64,000 nucleotides of DNA from CAIYRG01 sp964494505 (GTDB taxonomy: Bacteria > Pseudomonadota > Alphaproteobacteria > Micropepsales > Micropepsaceae), in assembly GCA_964494505.1 (NCBI GenBank), contig CAZBRO010000027.1:1-64000 (forward strand). Reading direction: 5' to 3'. The notes beneath the pieces are model-generated. The model did no database searches and was not told the origin of the DNA. It saw only the letters and a program-made list of their open reading frames with translations. Positions 35,041-45,092 of this stretch are shown piece after piece; the first letter of the stretch is position 1; each line of letters starts with the position of its first letter. A program made the translations under genes and the position numbers.

Positions 35041-35775
35041 TCAACGCCCCGCAACGAAGACCGCGAGATATATCACCGCGGCTCCCAGCACCGTCATGGT
35101 CGTGGTGAGGAGTTTCGGGTGCGCGTGATGGCTCTCCGGGATGAAATCGCTGGCGCCGATGTAAAGGAAAAATCCGAAGAACACGGCGAGCACAATGCCG
35201 AAGAGTCCGTCGGGGACATGGAAGAAAAGCGTCAGCGCAATCCCCAGACCGGGCGTGAGCGCATCCGCCGAAAGCCAGAACAGCCCCTGGCGCTTGCTTC
35301 CCCCATTCTTCAGGACGACGCTCATGGTGTTGATGCCGTCCGAGAAATCATGCGTCAGCACGCCGATGGCTACGATAATGCCGATTGCGGCGGAGGCCTG
35401 AAACGCAAGTCCGATGGCGATGCCGTCGAGAAAACTGTGCGCCGAGAGGCTGCCCGCGCCGAACCAGCCGCGCTGAGGCGTATGCGTCGTTTCTCCCTCT
35501 TCATGGGCGGCAGCCTGGCCGTAATAGAGAACGCCCCGATCCAGGATAAGATAGAAGAAAAAGCCGGCGGCGCCCCAGGCGATGATGCTCTCCGGCGTAT
35601 TGTATTTCGTACCGATTGCCAGCGCTTCCGGAAGCAAATCGAAGAACGCGACCCCGATCACCGCTCCGGCGCTGAACCCGAGCACGAGGTGCAGCTTGTC
35701 TTTTAAACGAAGCGCAAACATCCCGCCGGCAAAAGTCACGCAAAATGCCGCAGCAGCGAGGAGAAGGAGGAGCAT
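35041..35775 (-). CDS. ZIP-family metal transporter
   Basis: This 244-residue membrane protein has about eight transmembrane segments and the ZIP metal-site motifs HSFLDGIAIG and HDFSDGINT in consecutive helices, with a short His-containing loop (AAHEEGETTHTP). It probably imports zinc or another divalent metal. It neighbours a heavy-metal efflux operon on the same strand but is separated from it by about 350 bases. Confidence 0.9.
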   Translation of the reverse strand: MLLLLLAAAAFCVTFAGGMFALRLKDKLHLVLGFSAGAVIGVAFFDLLPEALAIGTKYNTPESIIAWGAAGFFFYLILDRGVLYYGQAAAHEEGETTHTPQRGWFGAGSLSAHSFLDGIAIGLAFQASAAIGIIVAIGVLTHDFSDGINTMSVVLKNGGSKRQGLFWLSADALTPGLGIALTLFFHVPDGLFGIVLAVFFGFFLYIGASDFIPESHHAHPKLLTTTMTVLGAAVIYLAVFVAGR

Positions 35776-36127
35776 CCGTTGAAATTTTCCGAATTGGCGC
35801 TGTGCCGGCCGGCCATGAACGTCTTATGAGGCGTTGGTCGTCAGACGGTAAGCAGCGGCATCAAGAATGTGCAAGCCGCGCTTGCGTTCGCCGCAAAGGC
35901 CTTCGCCGCTCGGTGCGGCAAGCCAAGCGCCTCCCGGGAAAATCAGGCAATGGCGCCAGAGGAGCAACCAAACCGTCCGTAAGCTGTTGATGTCATAAGT
36001 GTATTTTCCTCAATTTGATAATGCCAACGGGCCCCGGGAAGCAAGTTCGCGACGAGACGCACACCAGGAGGGGCTGAAGAGCGTCGTTCATGAACATTCC
36101 CTGCCCTCATGCAGAGATTGGGAGAGT
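35776..36127. other. Gene-free stretch between the ZIP gene and the efflux operon
   Basis: These 352 bases contain no convincing gene, RNA or repeat. Reading frames here are short and lack family features. Confidence 0.5.
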
Positions 36128-37651
36128 TCACCTGTTTCGTTGTTCGCTTGCATCCCTCGAACCTTCTGCGTACGGCCGATTCCACCAACCTCCGCCAAGA
36201 GCCTGGAACAGCGCAGCCGTATCGGCATAACGATCGGCCTGTGCCTGCACGCGGCTGATGAGAGCGCGCTGATAGGCCGCTTGGGCACTTAAGAATTCAA
36301 GGTGCCCCGTCTGTCCCAGCTCCAGCCGCCGCCGCGCGATATTGAGACTTCGCATGGCGGCAGCTTCGGTGGCTGCTGCGGCATTGAGGGCATTTCCGTC
36401 CGATTGAAGTGCATGAAGCACATCGGCGACGTTCTGGAAGGCTGCAATGACGGTGCTCCGGTAGTCGGCGGCGGCCTGGTCATAAGCGGCTTCCGCTGCG
36501 CGTCTGCGCGCGAGCAGAGTTCCTCCCTGGAACACCGGTTGAGCGAGACTGGCGCCCAACGTCCAGAAGCCTCCACCCGGCGACAACAGGCGCCCGATCT
36601 CCGTGGCGACGGATCCATCGACGGCAGTCAACGTGATGTTGGGCAGCATATTCGCAGCGGCAACACCAATCTCGGCGCTGGCGGCATGGAGAAGGCCTTC
36701 CGCTGCCCGAACGTCCGGGCGCCGCGCGACAAGCGCGGATGGCAGGCTGACAGGCAGGTCTTGCGGCAGGACAAGCGAGGACACATCGAAGGTCTGCTCG
36801 ATCTCATCGTCCGGCAGGCGGCCAGCCAGTGCCGTCAGGAGGTCGCGCTGCTGAGCCAGCGCCTTTTCGAGCGGCGGCAGTTCCTGGCGCACGGCAGCAA
36901 GTGCTGCCTCCTGCGCGGCGACCTCGGCGCCTGCGATCTGTCCGAGATTGACCTGGCGGCGCAAAATCTCGAGCGCGTCGCTTGTCGACTGGGCGACGGA
37001 CTGGATGGCTTCGATCTTCGCGCGCAACGCGGCTTCCTGAATCGCGGCGGCGACCACATTCGCCGTCAACGCCAGATAGGTGGCCTCCACGCGGAAGCGC
37101 TGTGCGTCCGCGAGCGCGGTCAAACTCTCGACCTGCCGCCGGTTGGCTCCGAAAATATCCGGCGTCCAGGAAGCCGTGAGTTGGGTCTGATAGAGCGAGA
37201 AAAGCAAGGCGTCCGAGTTGAGCGGAGGCGCGAGCGTCGCGGGGGCCTTTTCGCGGCTCGCCGATAGATTCGCGGAGACGGTTGGAAAATACGCGCCTTG
37301 CTGGGCCCGCACATTTTCCATGGCGGCTCGCAGAGCCGCTTCTGCCGATTGCAGATTCGGATTCTGCGCGAGTGTCTGGGCGACTAGCGCATTGAGGGGT
37401 TCCGAGTGGAAAAGACTCCACCAGTCCGCCGGAATGTCGCGTCCGGACAGGAAGCGCTGCGCTTGGCCCCCCGGCACGTCGGCGGAGGCGGTCATCGCCG
37501 GAAGAGGATCGCGCGTGTACGAGGCCGCGTTCGGCGGCGCCGGCTTGTGAAAATCCGGCCCGGCCGCACAGCCGGTTCCAAGCAGGACCGCCACCACCAA
37601 CGGCACCGCGGTCTTCATGCGCCTCGACGCCGCGTGGCTCGTGCCGGTCAT
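36128..37651 (-). CDS. Outer-membrane efflux lipoprotein (NodT/CzcC-type)
   Basis: This outer-membrane factor of about 500 residues has a lipoprotein signal (VVAVLLGTGCAAGPDF, lipid-attached Cys) and two OEP repeats forming a trimeric channel, with conserved LLTALAGRLP and ARRPDVRAAEGLLHAASAEIG. The start may be 37651 or the internal ATG at 37618 nearer the signal. It is last in the adaptor-pump-channel operon, six bases after the pump stop. Confidence 0.92.
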   Translation of the reverse strand: MTGTSHAASRRMKTAVPLVVAVLLGTGCAAGPDFHKPAPPNAASYTRDPLPAMTASADVPGGQAQRFLSGRDIPADWWSLFHSEPLNALVAQTLAQNPNLQSAEAALRAAMENVRAQQGAYFPTVSANLSASREKAPATLAPPLNSDALLFSLYQTQLTASWTPDIFGANRRQVESLTALADAQRFRVEATYLALTANVVAAAIQEAALRAKIEAIQSVAQSTSDALEILRRQVNLGQIAGAEVAAQEAALAAVRQELPPLEKALAQQRDLLTALAGRLPDDEIEQTFDVSSLVLPQDLPVSLPSALVARRPDVRAAEGLLHAASAEIGVAAANMLPNITLTAVDGSVATEIGRLLSPGGGFWTLGASLAQPVFQGGTLLARRRAAEAAYDQAAADYRSTVIAAFQNVADVLHALQSDGNALNAAAATEAAAMRSLNIARRRLELGQTGHLEFLSAQAAYQRALISRVQAQADRYADTAALFQALGGGWWNRPYAEGSRDASEQRNR

Positions 37652-37656
37652 GATCG

Positions 37657-40600
37657 CTATTCCGCGGGTTCTGCCTGCATGACCATCTCCCCCTCCCTTT
37701 GTGCGTGGCGGGAAAAGAGATCGATCAAGACCGGCAATACGATGAGGATCAGAAGCGGCGCCAACAGAATGCCGCCCACCACGACGACGGCCAGGGGCTT
37801 TTGCACCTGTGAGCCGATGCCGGTGGAAAGGGCCGCCGGCAGCAGCCCTACGCAGGCGACGAGACAGGTCATCACCACCGGCCGTATCTGGGTTTCGCAG
37901 GTGTGCAGAATGGCCGCCGCCCGATCCATGCCTTCGTCGACCATGCGATTGTAATAGGAAAGCACGATAATTCCGTCCATCGCGGCGATTCCGAACAGCG
38001 CCACGAATCCGATCGCCGCGGAAACGCTGAACGGAATGCCCGAAAAGAACAGCGCGAAAACGCCTCCAATCAGCGTCATCGGAATCACGCTGCCGGCCAG
38101 CAACGCATCGCGAAGCGAGCCGAAATTGAGATAAAGCAGCGTCCCGATGAGAAAGATGCTGAGCGGCACCACCACCGCGAGCCTTTGCAACGCTTCAAGG
38201 AACTCGCCGAATTCGCCCGCCCATTCGAGACGGTAACCGGCCGGCAGGGAAACCTGTTCGGCGATTGTCCGCTGCGCCTCGGTGACTGCGCTGCCGAGAT
38301 CGCGCCCCCGCACACTGAACTTGATCGGAATATAGCGCTCCTGGTTCTCGCGATAGACGAAGGACGAGCCCGAGGTGAGGGTGACGTTCGCAACGTCCGA
38401 GAGCGGAATTTGAATCACGCCGTTTCCGTTCGGACCGGGCACGCCAATCGTGATCCGCCTTATGGCATCGAGACTCTGGCGGTATTCCGGCGCAAAACGC
38501 ACCTTGAGCGGAAAATAGCGATCGCTTCCCTCCTCATAGAGGTTGCCTGCATCCTGGCCGCCGATTGCGGCCTGCACGGTCGCGTTGACATCCCCAGGCG
38601 TGAGTCCGTAGCGGGCGGCACGCGCCCGATCCACGTCGATGGCGACGGTTGGCTGGCCCAGCATGGTGAAGACCGCCAGATCCGTGATGCCCGGAACGCC
38701 GGCCATGGCGTCCTTGATCTTGTTCGCGGTCTTTTCAAGGGTCTGAAGATCGTTGCCATACAGCTTGACCGAATTCTGGCCCTTTATGCCGGACGCGGAT
38801 TCTTCGACATTGTCTTCGATATATTGCGAGAAATTGAAATCGATGCCCGGGAATTGCGCCTCCAGCCGGCCCTTCAGCTGTTCGGTCAGTTTTTCCTTGT
38901 CCACGCCGGGCGGCCAGGTGCCGAACGGCTTCAAGGGCACGAAGAATTCGACATTGAAGAAACCCGTGGCGTCGGTCCCGTCGTCAGGGCGGCCGTGCTG
39001 GGATACGACCGTCTCGGCTTCGGGATAGCTCGCGATCAGCTGCCGCATCCGGTTGACGTAATCATCGCCCTCTTCCAGCGAGACGGAAGCCGGCATTGTC
39101 GCCCGTATCCAGAGATTGCCCTCTTCGAGATGCGGCAGGAATTCTGATCCCAACTGCGTCACCGCGCCAATCGCGATGATCAGCAGCATGCTTGCCGAGC
39201 CCAGTGTCAGGAGCTTGTTGACGAGGGCGAATTCGATGATGGGTCCATACAGGCGCTTCAGACCGCGCACGGCGAAGGTTTCGATTTCGCTCACGCGGTC
39301 GGACAGGAGCAGGCTTGCAAGAGCGGGCGACACGGTGAATGTCGCAATCAATCCGCCGGAGATGGCGTAGGCATAGGTCCTGGCCATCGGCCCGAATATA
39401 TGGCCCTCGATTCCGGTCATCGTAAACAGAGGCACGAACCCGGCAATGATGATGGCCGCGGAAAAAAAGATTGCGCGGTTCACCTGTGTCGCGGCATTGG
39501 CGATAGCCGCGAACTTCCCCCGCAGTCCGAGCACGGTCCGGGTCTCGTGCAGATGAACGTCGTTTGCGAAGCGCTGGCTGGCCTTTTGACCGAGATGGCG
39601 AAAGATGTTCTCGACCATGATCACCGTCGCATCGACGATCAGGCCGAAATCTATCGCGCCGACCGAGAGCAGATTGGCCGACTCGCCGCTCAGCGTCATG
39701 ATGATGATGGCAAATGAAAGCGCGAACGGAATCGTTGCCGCGACCACGATCGCGCTGCGCAGATTCCCCAGGAACAGCCATTGAACCAGGAAAATCAGGA
39801 ACATTCCGGCGAACATATTATGCAGCACGGTGTTGGTGGTGACGTCGATCAGATCGCTGCGGTCGTAGATCTTCTCGATTCGCACGCCGGGAGGGAGCAA
39901 ACCGGACGCATTGATCTTTTGAACCTCCCCCTCGACTGCCTTGATCGTGGGTTTGCTCTCTCCGCCACGCCGCATCAGCACAATGCCTTCGACCACATCG
40001 TCGTCGCGGTCCTGGCCCGCGATACCCAGCCGCGGCTCGTTGCCCGCGCTCACGGCCGCGACGTCCTTCAACAGCACCGGGGTGCCGCCGGAAGCCGTCA
40101 GCATGGTGTTGCGAACGTCGTCGATCGAGCGGATCAGGCCGAGGCCCCGAACGACTGCCGCCTGCGGTCCGATGTTCAGCGTTTGGCCGCCGACATTGAC
40201 GTTGCTGTTGTTCAGGACTTGCAGCACCTGCTGCAGCGTCAAGCCATAATCGATGAGTTTTCGCTGATCGATGTCGACATTGTAGACTTTGGTCTTGCCG
40301 CCCCACGACGTTACATCGACGACGCCCGGCACCGCCTTGAACCGCCGCACCAGGATCCAGTCCTCGATGGTCTTAAGATCGGTCACCGAAAATCCCGGCG
40401 GGCCGACCACCCGGTAGCGATAGATTTCTCCAATAGGGCTCTCATAGGAAAGGCGGGGCTGCACGCCATCCTTGAGCGGAGGGAGTTGAGAGAGGCGATT
40501 GATGACGTATTGTTCCGCCTGCTCGTAGCTCAGATCGTAAGTGAACTGGATCAGCGTGTCCGACAGGCCGAACATCGAAGCCGTGCGGATCGCGCTGACA

Positions 40601-40830
40601 TGGGGCAGCCCGGACATCTGTATTTCAATCGGGATCGTGATGTAGCGCTCGATGTCCTCCGCGGAATCGCCGGGGCTCTGGGTGATCACATCGATGAGCG
40701 GTGGCACCGGATCCGGATAGGCCTCGATGTTGAGATTTGCGAAGCCCACAATGCCCGCCCCAACAAGCAGGGCAAGCAGAAGCACGATCACCACGCGTTG
40801 TTTGAGAGCGAAGGCGACGACCTGATTCAT
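37657..40830 (-). CDS. Heavy-metal efflux RND pump (CzcA/CusA family)
   Basis: This 1057-residue inner-membrane pump starts with a typical HME-RND N-terminus (VVAFALKQRVVIVLLLALL) and NLNIEAYPDPVPP. TM4 carries DFGLIVDATVIMVENIFRH, the HME signature with the proton-relay Asp and Glu; the usual Gly after the second Asp is Ala here. HME pumps export Co/Zn/Cd, Ni/Co or Cu/Ag from periplasm or cytoplasm. The exact metal cannot be assigned. It lies between the adaptor and channel genes on the same strand. Confidence 0.94.
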   Translation of the reverse strand: MNQVVAFALKQRVVIVLLLALLVGAGIVGFANLNIEAYPDPVPPLIDVITQSPGDSAEDIERYITIPIEIQMSGLPHVSAIRTASMFGLSDTLIQFTYDLSYEQAEQYVINRLSQLPPLKDGVQPRLSYESPIGEIYRYRVVGPPGFSVTDLKTIEDWILVRRFKAVPGVVDVTSWGGKTKVYNVDIDQRKLIDYGLTLQQVLQVLNNSNVNVGGQTLNIGPQAAVVRGLGLIRSIDDVRNTMLTASGGTPVLLKDVAAVSAGNEPRLGIAGQDRDDDVVEGIVLMRRGGESKPTIKAVEGEVQKINASGLLPPGVRIEKIYDRSDLIDVTTNTVLHNMFAGMFLIFLVQWLFLGNLRSAIVVAATIPFALSFAIIIMTLSGESANLLSVGAIDFGLIVDATVIMVENIFRHLGQKASQRFANDVHLHETRTVLGLRGKFAAIANAATQVNRAIFFSAAIIIAGFVPLFTMTGIEGHIFGPMARTYAYAISGGLIATFTVSPALASLLLSDRVSEIETFAVRGLKRLYGPIIEFALVNKLLTLGSASMLLIIAIGAVTQLGSEFLPHLEEGNLWIRATMPASVSLEEGDDYVNRMRQLIASYPEAETVVSQHGRPDDGTDATGFFNVEFFVPLKPFGTWPPGVDKEKLTEQLKGRLEAQFPGIDFNFSQYIEDNVEESASGIKGQNSVKLYGNDLQTLEKTANKIKDAMAGVPGITDLAVFTMLGQPTVAIDVDRARAARYGLTPGDVNATVQAAIGGQDAGNLYEEGSDRYFPLKVRFAPEYRQSLDAIRRITIGVPGPNGNGVIQIPLSDVANVTLTSGSSFVYRENQERYIPIKFSVRGRDLGSAVTEAQRTIAEQVSLPAGYRLEWAGEFGEFLEALQRLAVVVPLSIFLIGTLLYLNFGSLRDALLAGSVIPMTLIGGVFALFFSGIPFSVSAAIGFVALFGIAAMDGIIVLSYYNRMVDEGMDRAAAILHTCETQIRPVVMTCLVACVGLLPAALSTGIGSQVQKPLAVVVVGGILLAPLLILIVLPVLIDLFSRHAQREGEMVMQAEPAE

Positions 40831-40833
40831 CGA

Positions 40834-42105
40834 TCAGCCGCCGGTCGCGGCCCGATCGATGAAAATCGTTCCGCTGGTTACGATTTTTTCGCCGGGCGAC
40901 AAACCGCTCAACACTTCGACCGTGGCGCCATTGGTCCTGCCGGCGCGAATCTCGCGCAGGGCCAGAACGCCATCCGAACCCATCACCCAGACGTGCGGCG
41001 TTTCGCCTTCATAAAGGATCGCGCTCTGCGGAATGGCAGGAGACATGTTTCCCTCGCCCGTGATGATGCTGAAGCTTGCAAACATCTGCGGCTTGAGCGC
41101 TCCGTCGTGGTTGTCGACATCGGCGCGAACGGAAAGCCGGTGTGTATTGGGATCGATGGATGGCGCCACATAACTGATCCTGGCCTTGAACATCCGTTCG
41201 GGATAGGCCAGCACACGGACTTCCAGCTCATCGCCGATGTGAATATGCGGCGCGTCCGCTTCGCGCACATTGGCAACCAGCCAGACGGTCGACAGATCGC
41301 CGATAAGGTAAAGGGCGGTAGAGGATGCCGCCTGAATATATTGGCCCAATCCGAGTTGACGCTGAAGGATGGTTCCGCCGATGGGAGCGCGGATCGTCGC
41401 TGCCGGGCTCGTCTTCTGCATGTCGGGCGCGTTTTCCAGTGCGGCGACCTCGTCATCGGATTTACCGAGGATGGTCAGGCGATTGCGAACCGCGGCTAGA
41501 GCGATTTCGGAGTTGCGGAGATTGCCCTCGGCGGTTGCAAGATCGACTTGGCTTTGCTGCCAATCGCGAAGCGCTGCCCCCTCGGAATCGTAAAGCGCGT
41601 GCTGACGCTGCTCGTTGGTCCGCGCCAGATCGAATTGGGCGTGTGCCGAATTCACGGCCGATTTTGCGGCAATCAGATCGTTCTGGGCCTGCACGATTTC
41701 CGAGGCTTCGACGACCAGCAGCGGCGCGCCTTTTGCAACGTAATCGCCGGGCTTGGCGATGAGCTGTGTCACGCGCCCCGTGAGCTGCGAAAACACCGGC
41801 GTGGTGAGATTGTCGTCGATTGCAATGGAGCCCTCGGTCTCCGTTTCCGGCCGGAACGACATCTGCTCGACCGGCTTGATGACGAGGCCGGCGAGTTCCT
41901 CGCGCGAGGGTTTGAAAGTTGTGACTCCTGATGCGGTTGCCTGCTGCGCGACGGAGGATGCCGGTGTGACGACAACATTCGTCCCCAACATCAGTGCGAT
42001 GCTCAAAGCCCCGATCGCCGCAAGACCAAGCAAAATCTGCAGCTGTCGGCTTACCGTCAGCGCGCGCGGTGCGCGGGGGCGCTTCTCCGAACCGCTGTCC
42101 GTCAT
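40834..42105 (-). CDS. Heavy-metal efflux RND adaptor (CzcB-like)
   Basis: This 423-residue periplasmic adaptor has one N-terminal membrane anchor (QILLGLAAIGALSIALML), a lipoyl/barrel domain (LTGRVTQLIAKPGDYVAKGAPL), a coiled-coil hairpin (about 145-215) and a beta-barrel with MNATIRAPIGGTILQR-type second lipoyl half. It begins the operon; its stop lies three bases before the pump ATG. No His-rich metal-binding tail is present. Confidence 0.92.
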   Translation of the reverse strand: MTDSGSEKRPRAPRALTVSRQLQILLGLAAIGALSIALMLGTNVVVTPASSVAQQATASGVTTFKPSREELAGLVIKPVEQMSFRPETETEGSIAIDDNLTTPVFSQLTGRVTQLIAKPGDYVAKGAPLLVVEASEIVQAQNDLIAAKSAVNSAHAQFDLARTNEQRQHALYDSEGAALRDWQQSQVDLATAEGNLRNSEIALAAVRNRLTILGKSDDEVAALENAPDMQKTSPAATIRAPIGGTILQRQLGLGQYIQAASSTALYLIGDLSTVWLVANVREADAPHIHIGDELEVRVLAYPERMFKARISYVAPSIDPNTHRLSVRADVDNHDGALKPQMFASFSIITGEGNMSPAIPQSAILYEGETPHVWVMGSDGVLALREIRAGRTNGATVEVLSGLSPGEKIVTSGTIFIDRAATGG

Positions 42106-42893
42106 GGAGCTTCCTCATACCCGCCAAGTCGCCGGGCCGTATCAAGCAGGAACAAGCCTGATCGAGGTTGAGTGGGGCCGATCACGATTTCGTCTTAGCA
42201 TCGAAGCTCTTACCGGCGGGATTTAATTCGGCTTTAGATTTCCGCCGACGCGTTCACACGGCCTGGAGCGTGGATAAACGCTAAAGATTAGTACCTTGTT
42301 AGATCGTGTAGGCTATCGCCCGACAGGCTCAAAATATTACGTATCGTTTAATGTCGCGACGCTCATCGCAATCGGTCGTTTCCTGCTCGATGTGTTTTCA
42401 GGTCCGGGCATCGCCGACGGTATTGGATATTCGGTCGTTCTTGTCCTGGGCTTGCCATATCCCGAACGCGGATACGCATTTGCGTGAGCGGCGTTTGCCC
42501 CGTTTCTGTTATTGAAGCTGGGCTGCTTGTGCGGGACGAATTCCGCCGGGCGTCGAGCCCTGTTGGACAGGACGGGAAGAACGCGCTCCACCTGAAGGGG
42601 ACAGTACGAATAAAATTGGCGCTAAATAGCCCGGATACGCGGTTTCTGGATTCTCGCCGACTCAAGAAACTGAGGAGCTCCAAACGTCTTTCGCCAGAGC
42701 GTTACGGCCCATCGTGTGACGCCGCCAACCTATTCCCCCGGGCGGCAGCAGAGTACCTATGATATAATCTGAAAGTGCGATTCGTTTCGCGGCTTCCGCC
42801 ATTCGCCAGCAGCGCAACATCGCGCTCTCCAGGAGGCCGAGATCGCGGACGGCGAGCACTCCTCAATCCAGTTCGGACCACGGTGATTATCCC
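42106..42893. other. Gene-poor stretch with a possible sensor-kinase remnant
   Basis: No intact gene is visible in these 788 bases. A reading frame at 42296-42487 encodes a membrane-like segment (FLLDVFSGPGIADGIGYS, then VVLVLGLPYPERGYAFA) that resembles the start of membrane-bound sensor kinases, and the shifted frame after its TGA continues with hydrophobic residues before degenerating. It lies just before the receiver gene, so it may be a decayed partner kinase. The part next to 42105 must contain the promoter of the metal-efflux operon. Confidence 0.3.
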
Positions 42894-43283
42894 TTGCGCA
42901 TCCTTGTCATAGACGACGATTCCGCTGTTCTGGATTCGATCCGGGCTATGCTGATCGCTGAAGGGCACGATGCGGTCGGCGCCGATAGCGGTCAGGAAGG
43001 TATTGACGCCTTCAGCACGGCACTATCCACCGCGTTACCTTTTGACGTTGTGATGACCGACCTTACGATGCAAGGGGTCGATGGCAAGCAGGTGGCACGG
43101 TCGGTGAAGAAACTTTCTCCGTCCACGCCGACCATTCTGATGACCGGTTGGGATGTGGGAACCTCCGGCGATGCGACCGCTTATCGTGATATCGATCACG
43201 TACTTGGCAAGCCCACAAGATTGGCTGAATTACGGCAAGTCATGCGACAGTGCGGCATGGTCAGGGGTGGGGGGAGCGGGTAA
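42894..43283 (+). CDS. Stand-alone response-regulator receiver
   Basis: This 129-residue CheY-like receiver has the acidic pocket DDD (7-9), phospho-acceptor Asp56 in VMTDLTM, the switch Thr84 in LMTG and Lys106 in GKPTRL. There is no output domain. The start is TTG at 42894, since no ATG precedes the first strand MRILVIDDD. No intact kinase adjoins it; a soluble kinase lies at 26 kb. Confidence 0.85.
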   Translation: MRILVIDDDSAVLDSIRAMLIAEGHDAVGADSGQEGIDAFSTALSTALPFDVVMTDLTMQGVDGKQVARSVKKLSPSTPTILMTGWDVGTSGDATAYRDIDHVLGKPTRLAELRQVMRQCGMVRGGGSG

Positions 43284-43550
43284 GCGGTCGGCGTCGACAA
43301 ACTCGAAGTGGAGCCTCGGCGACAGTGTCCCGGAGAGTTCATCGCGTGCAGTGATGTGATGGCACTGCCGCGGCAGGAATAATGCGATAGAGCATCCGGC
43401 TTAAACGCCGAAGCTTCGACTTAAGTAAATGGAACTTCTCAGAATTCCTTTGATCTTCACGCGTGCTTAAGCGTCGGGCTGTACAATTACGTCCTACAGT
43501 ATGGATGTCACACAGCCCTCCGGTCTCGGGGGGAGGAATGGCAATGCTTT

Positions 43551-44846
43551 ATGAGGTCGGTGGAGCGCAAAGTGACGATACATAGCGATGAGCGGAAGCT
43601 CCGCAATCACATCGACTTGGCGCAATATGCTGGTTTCCCCGTGTATCTCTTCGATTTTGAATTCTTGCTCGGGCACGTACCCCAGATCACGACGTGGAAA
43701 AGGGAGAAGATTGAAACGATTATCGGTGCGCGTGTTGATCATGTGCTCGACCGGGCCGACGTACGGATTGCAGGAGGTCCTGGTTTCTATGTCATCTTCT
43801 CGAGCCGGGATGCGGAAATTGCGCAGGTGCGCGCCAACGTGATCTCTACTGACATTCTGAAGCACTTCTTTGGCACTGAAAGCCTTATCCCCGAAGCGGC
43901 GCGTGCCTTTTGTCGCCTCTCTGACTTGAAGTCGGTAGCCGGCGATCTTGGGGTCAAGCTGCCGTCGGACCAAGAGATCGCGGCTGCTGCAGTGGGTGCA
44001 GCGAAGAAACGCGTGGACCAAGACAATGTGGCGCAGGAGCAGCAGCCGGCGAGTTCGCTAATCGCCGATATGAATGCGCTCTTCCGGCGTCATTTCGGAG
44101 AGCAGAGGCGCGAGCCGCCGAAATTTCTGTTCGCGCCAATTTGGGATAGCGCCCAAGAGAGGACGGCTTCGTTCGCCTGCGTGCCCGCGCTTTCCCGCGT
44201 TCGCGGAAATGTCGCTGAAAAACCCGGCTTGGCGGCAACCATCTGCGACACAGATATCTCAGCGCTTGCGTTCGGCTTGAAGGGGGCTTGGCACGTCGTA
44301 AGCCGAGGTGAAATTGCCCTGATTACGGTTCCGGTGCATATCGAGACGCTCTCCTGGTCCAAATACCGGACGGCCTATCTGCAAGAGCTTGCCCAGATTG
44401 AGCATTCTCTTTTGAACCTGCTCGCCTTCCGTATCTACGGACTGGATACCGGCGCCAGTCTCTCCCAATTGAAGCAAGGCGTCAGTGTGCTTCGTCGCCA
44501 CGCTAAGCGCATATTCGCGTATCTGCCGAGCGTGGGTATTGATTTTTCGAATGCGGGAGTCATGGGCCTCACGGGAATTTTTGCCTCCGCGCCAGACCAC
44601 ATCTTTCGAAGCGGCGATCTCGCTCTCCTCACGGTGGTGGCAAGTAAGCTCAGACGGATTTGCGCCAATCAAAACGCCTTTGCCTGCGTCGACAATGTGC
44701 AGTGCGGCGCCGCCGTAGGCTTGCTCAAGTCACAGGGTATTCGCTTCGTTGCCGGCCCCATATTCGACCGGCCATCTGAGGAACCAGGCCCGGTAAAGCC
44801 ACTTCCCTTGTCTGACATCATTGGAACAAGCTTAGTCGGGATCTGA
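43551..44846 (+). CDS. Degenerate GGDEF/EAL-like protein
   Basis: This 431-residue protein has no clear annotation. The first 110 residues follow the order of a GGDEF domain (FPVYLFDFEFLLG, then helices, then ADVRIAGGPGFYVIF, with GGPGF at 75-79 in place of GGDEF). The C-terminal half (about 240-415) resembles an EAL domain whose catalytic Glu and Asp residues are replaced, ending in LLKSQGIRFVAGPIFDRP. It is probably a catalytically dead c-di-GMP or protein-interaction module. No signal peptide. The start is uncertain: ATG 43551 or GTG 43560/43572. Confidence 0.6.
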   Translation: MRSVERKVTIHSDERKLRNHIDLAQYAGFPVYLFDFEFLLGHVPQITTWKREKIETIIGARVDHVLDRADVRIAGGPGFYVIFSSRDAEIAQVRANVISTDILKHFFGTESLIPEAARAFCRLSDLKSVAGDLGVKLPSDQEIAAAAVGAAKKRVDQDNVAQEQQPASSLIADMNALFRRHFGEQRREPPKFLFAPIWDSAQERTASFACVPALSRVRGNVAEKPGLAATICDTDISALAFGLKGAWHVVSRGEIALITVPVHIETLSWSKYRTAYLQELAQIEHSLLNLLAFRIYGLDTGASLSQLKQGVSVLRRHAKRIFAYLPSVGIDFSNAGVMGLTGIFASAPDHIFRSGDLALLTVVASKLRRICANQNAFACVDNVQCGAAVGLLKSQGIRFVAGPIFDRPSEEPGPVKPLPLSDIIGTSLVGI

Positions 44847-45092
44847 TACCCCGGCTCAGGCTTCTCGACATCTTCCGTCGCGCCGGCTCCGAAAATCGCT
44901 GCCTGAAAAGGCGGCGATGATGCCGGAAAGTCATCCGCAAAGCCTCCGCACCCTACTGTTATATATATGCATTTTCGTGATTGTCATTGGCGCTTATACC
45001 AACAGAAATACCAACAAACGGATTGGTCGACTGACCAATGTCAACCTGGATCTCGGGGCCTCTGACTAGACTTTGCCCTTGGTCTTGGATGA

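Noticed and set aside
43538..43585. Short frame of 15 residues with a good ribosome-binding site before the degenerate GGDEF/EAL-like gene
   Set aside because: It could be a leader peptide, but it has no run of repeated codons and no attenuator, and it overlaps the main gene out of frame.
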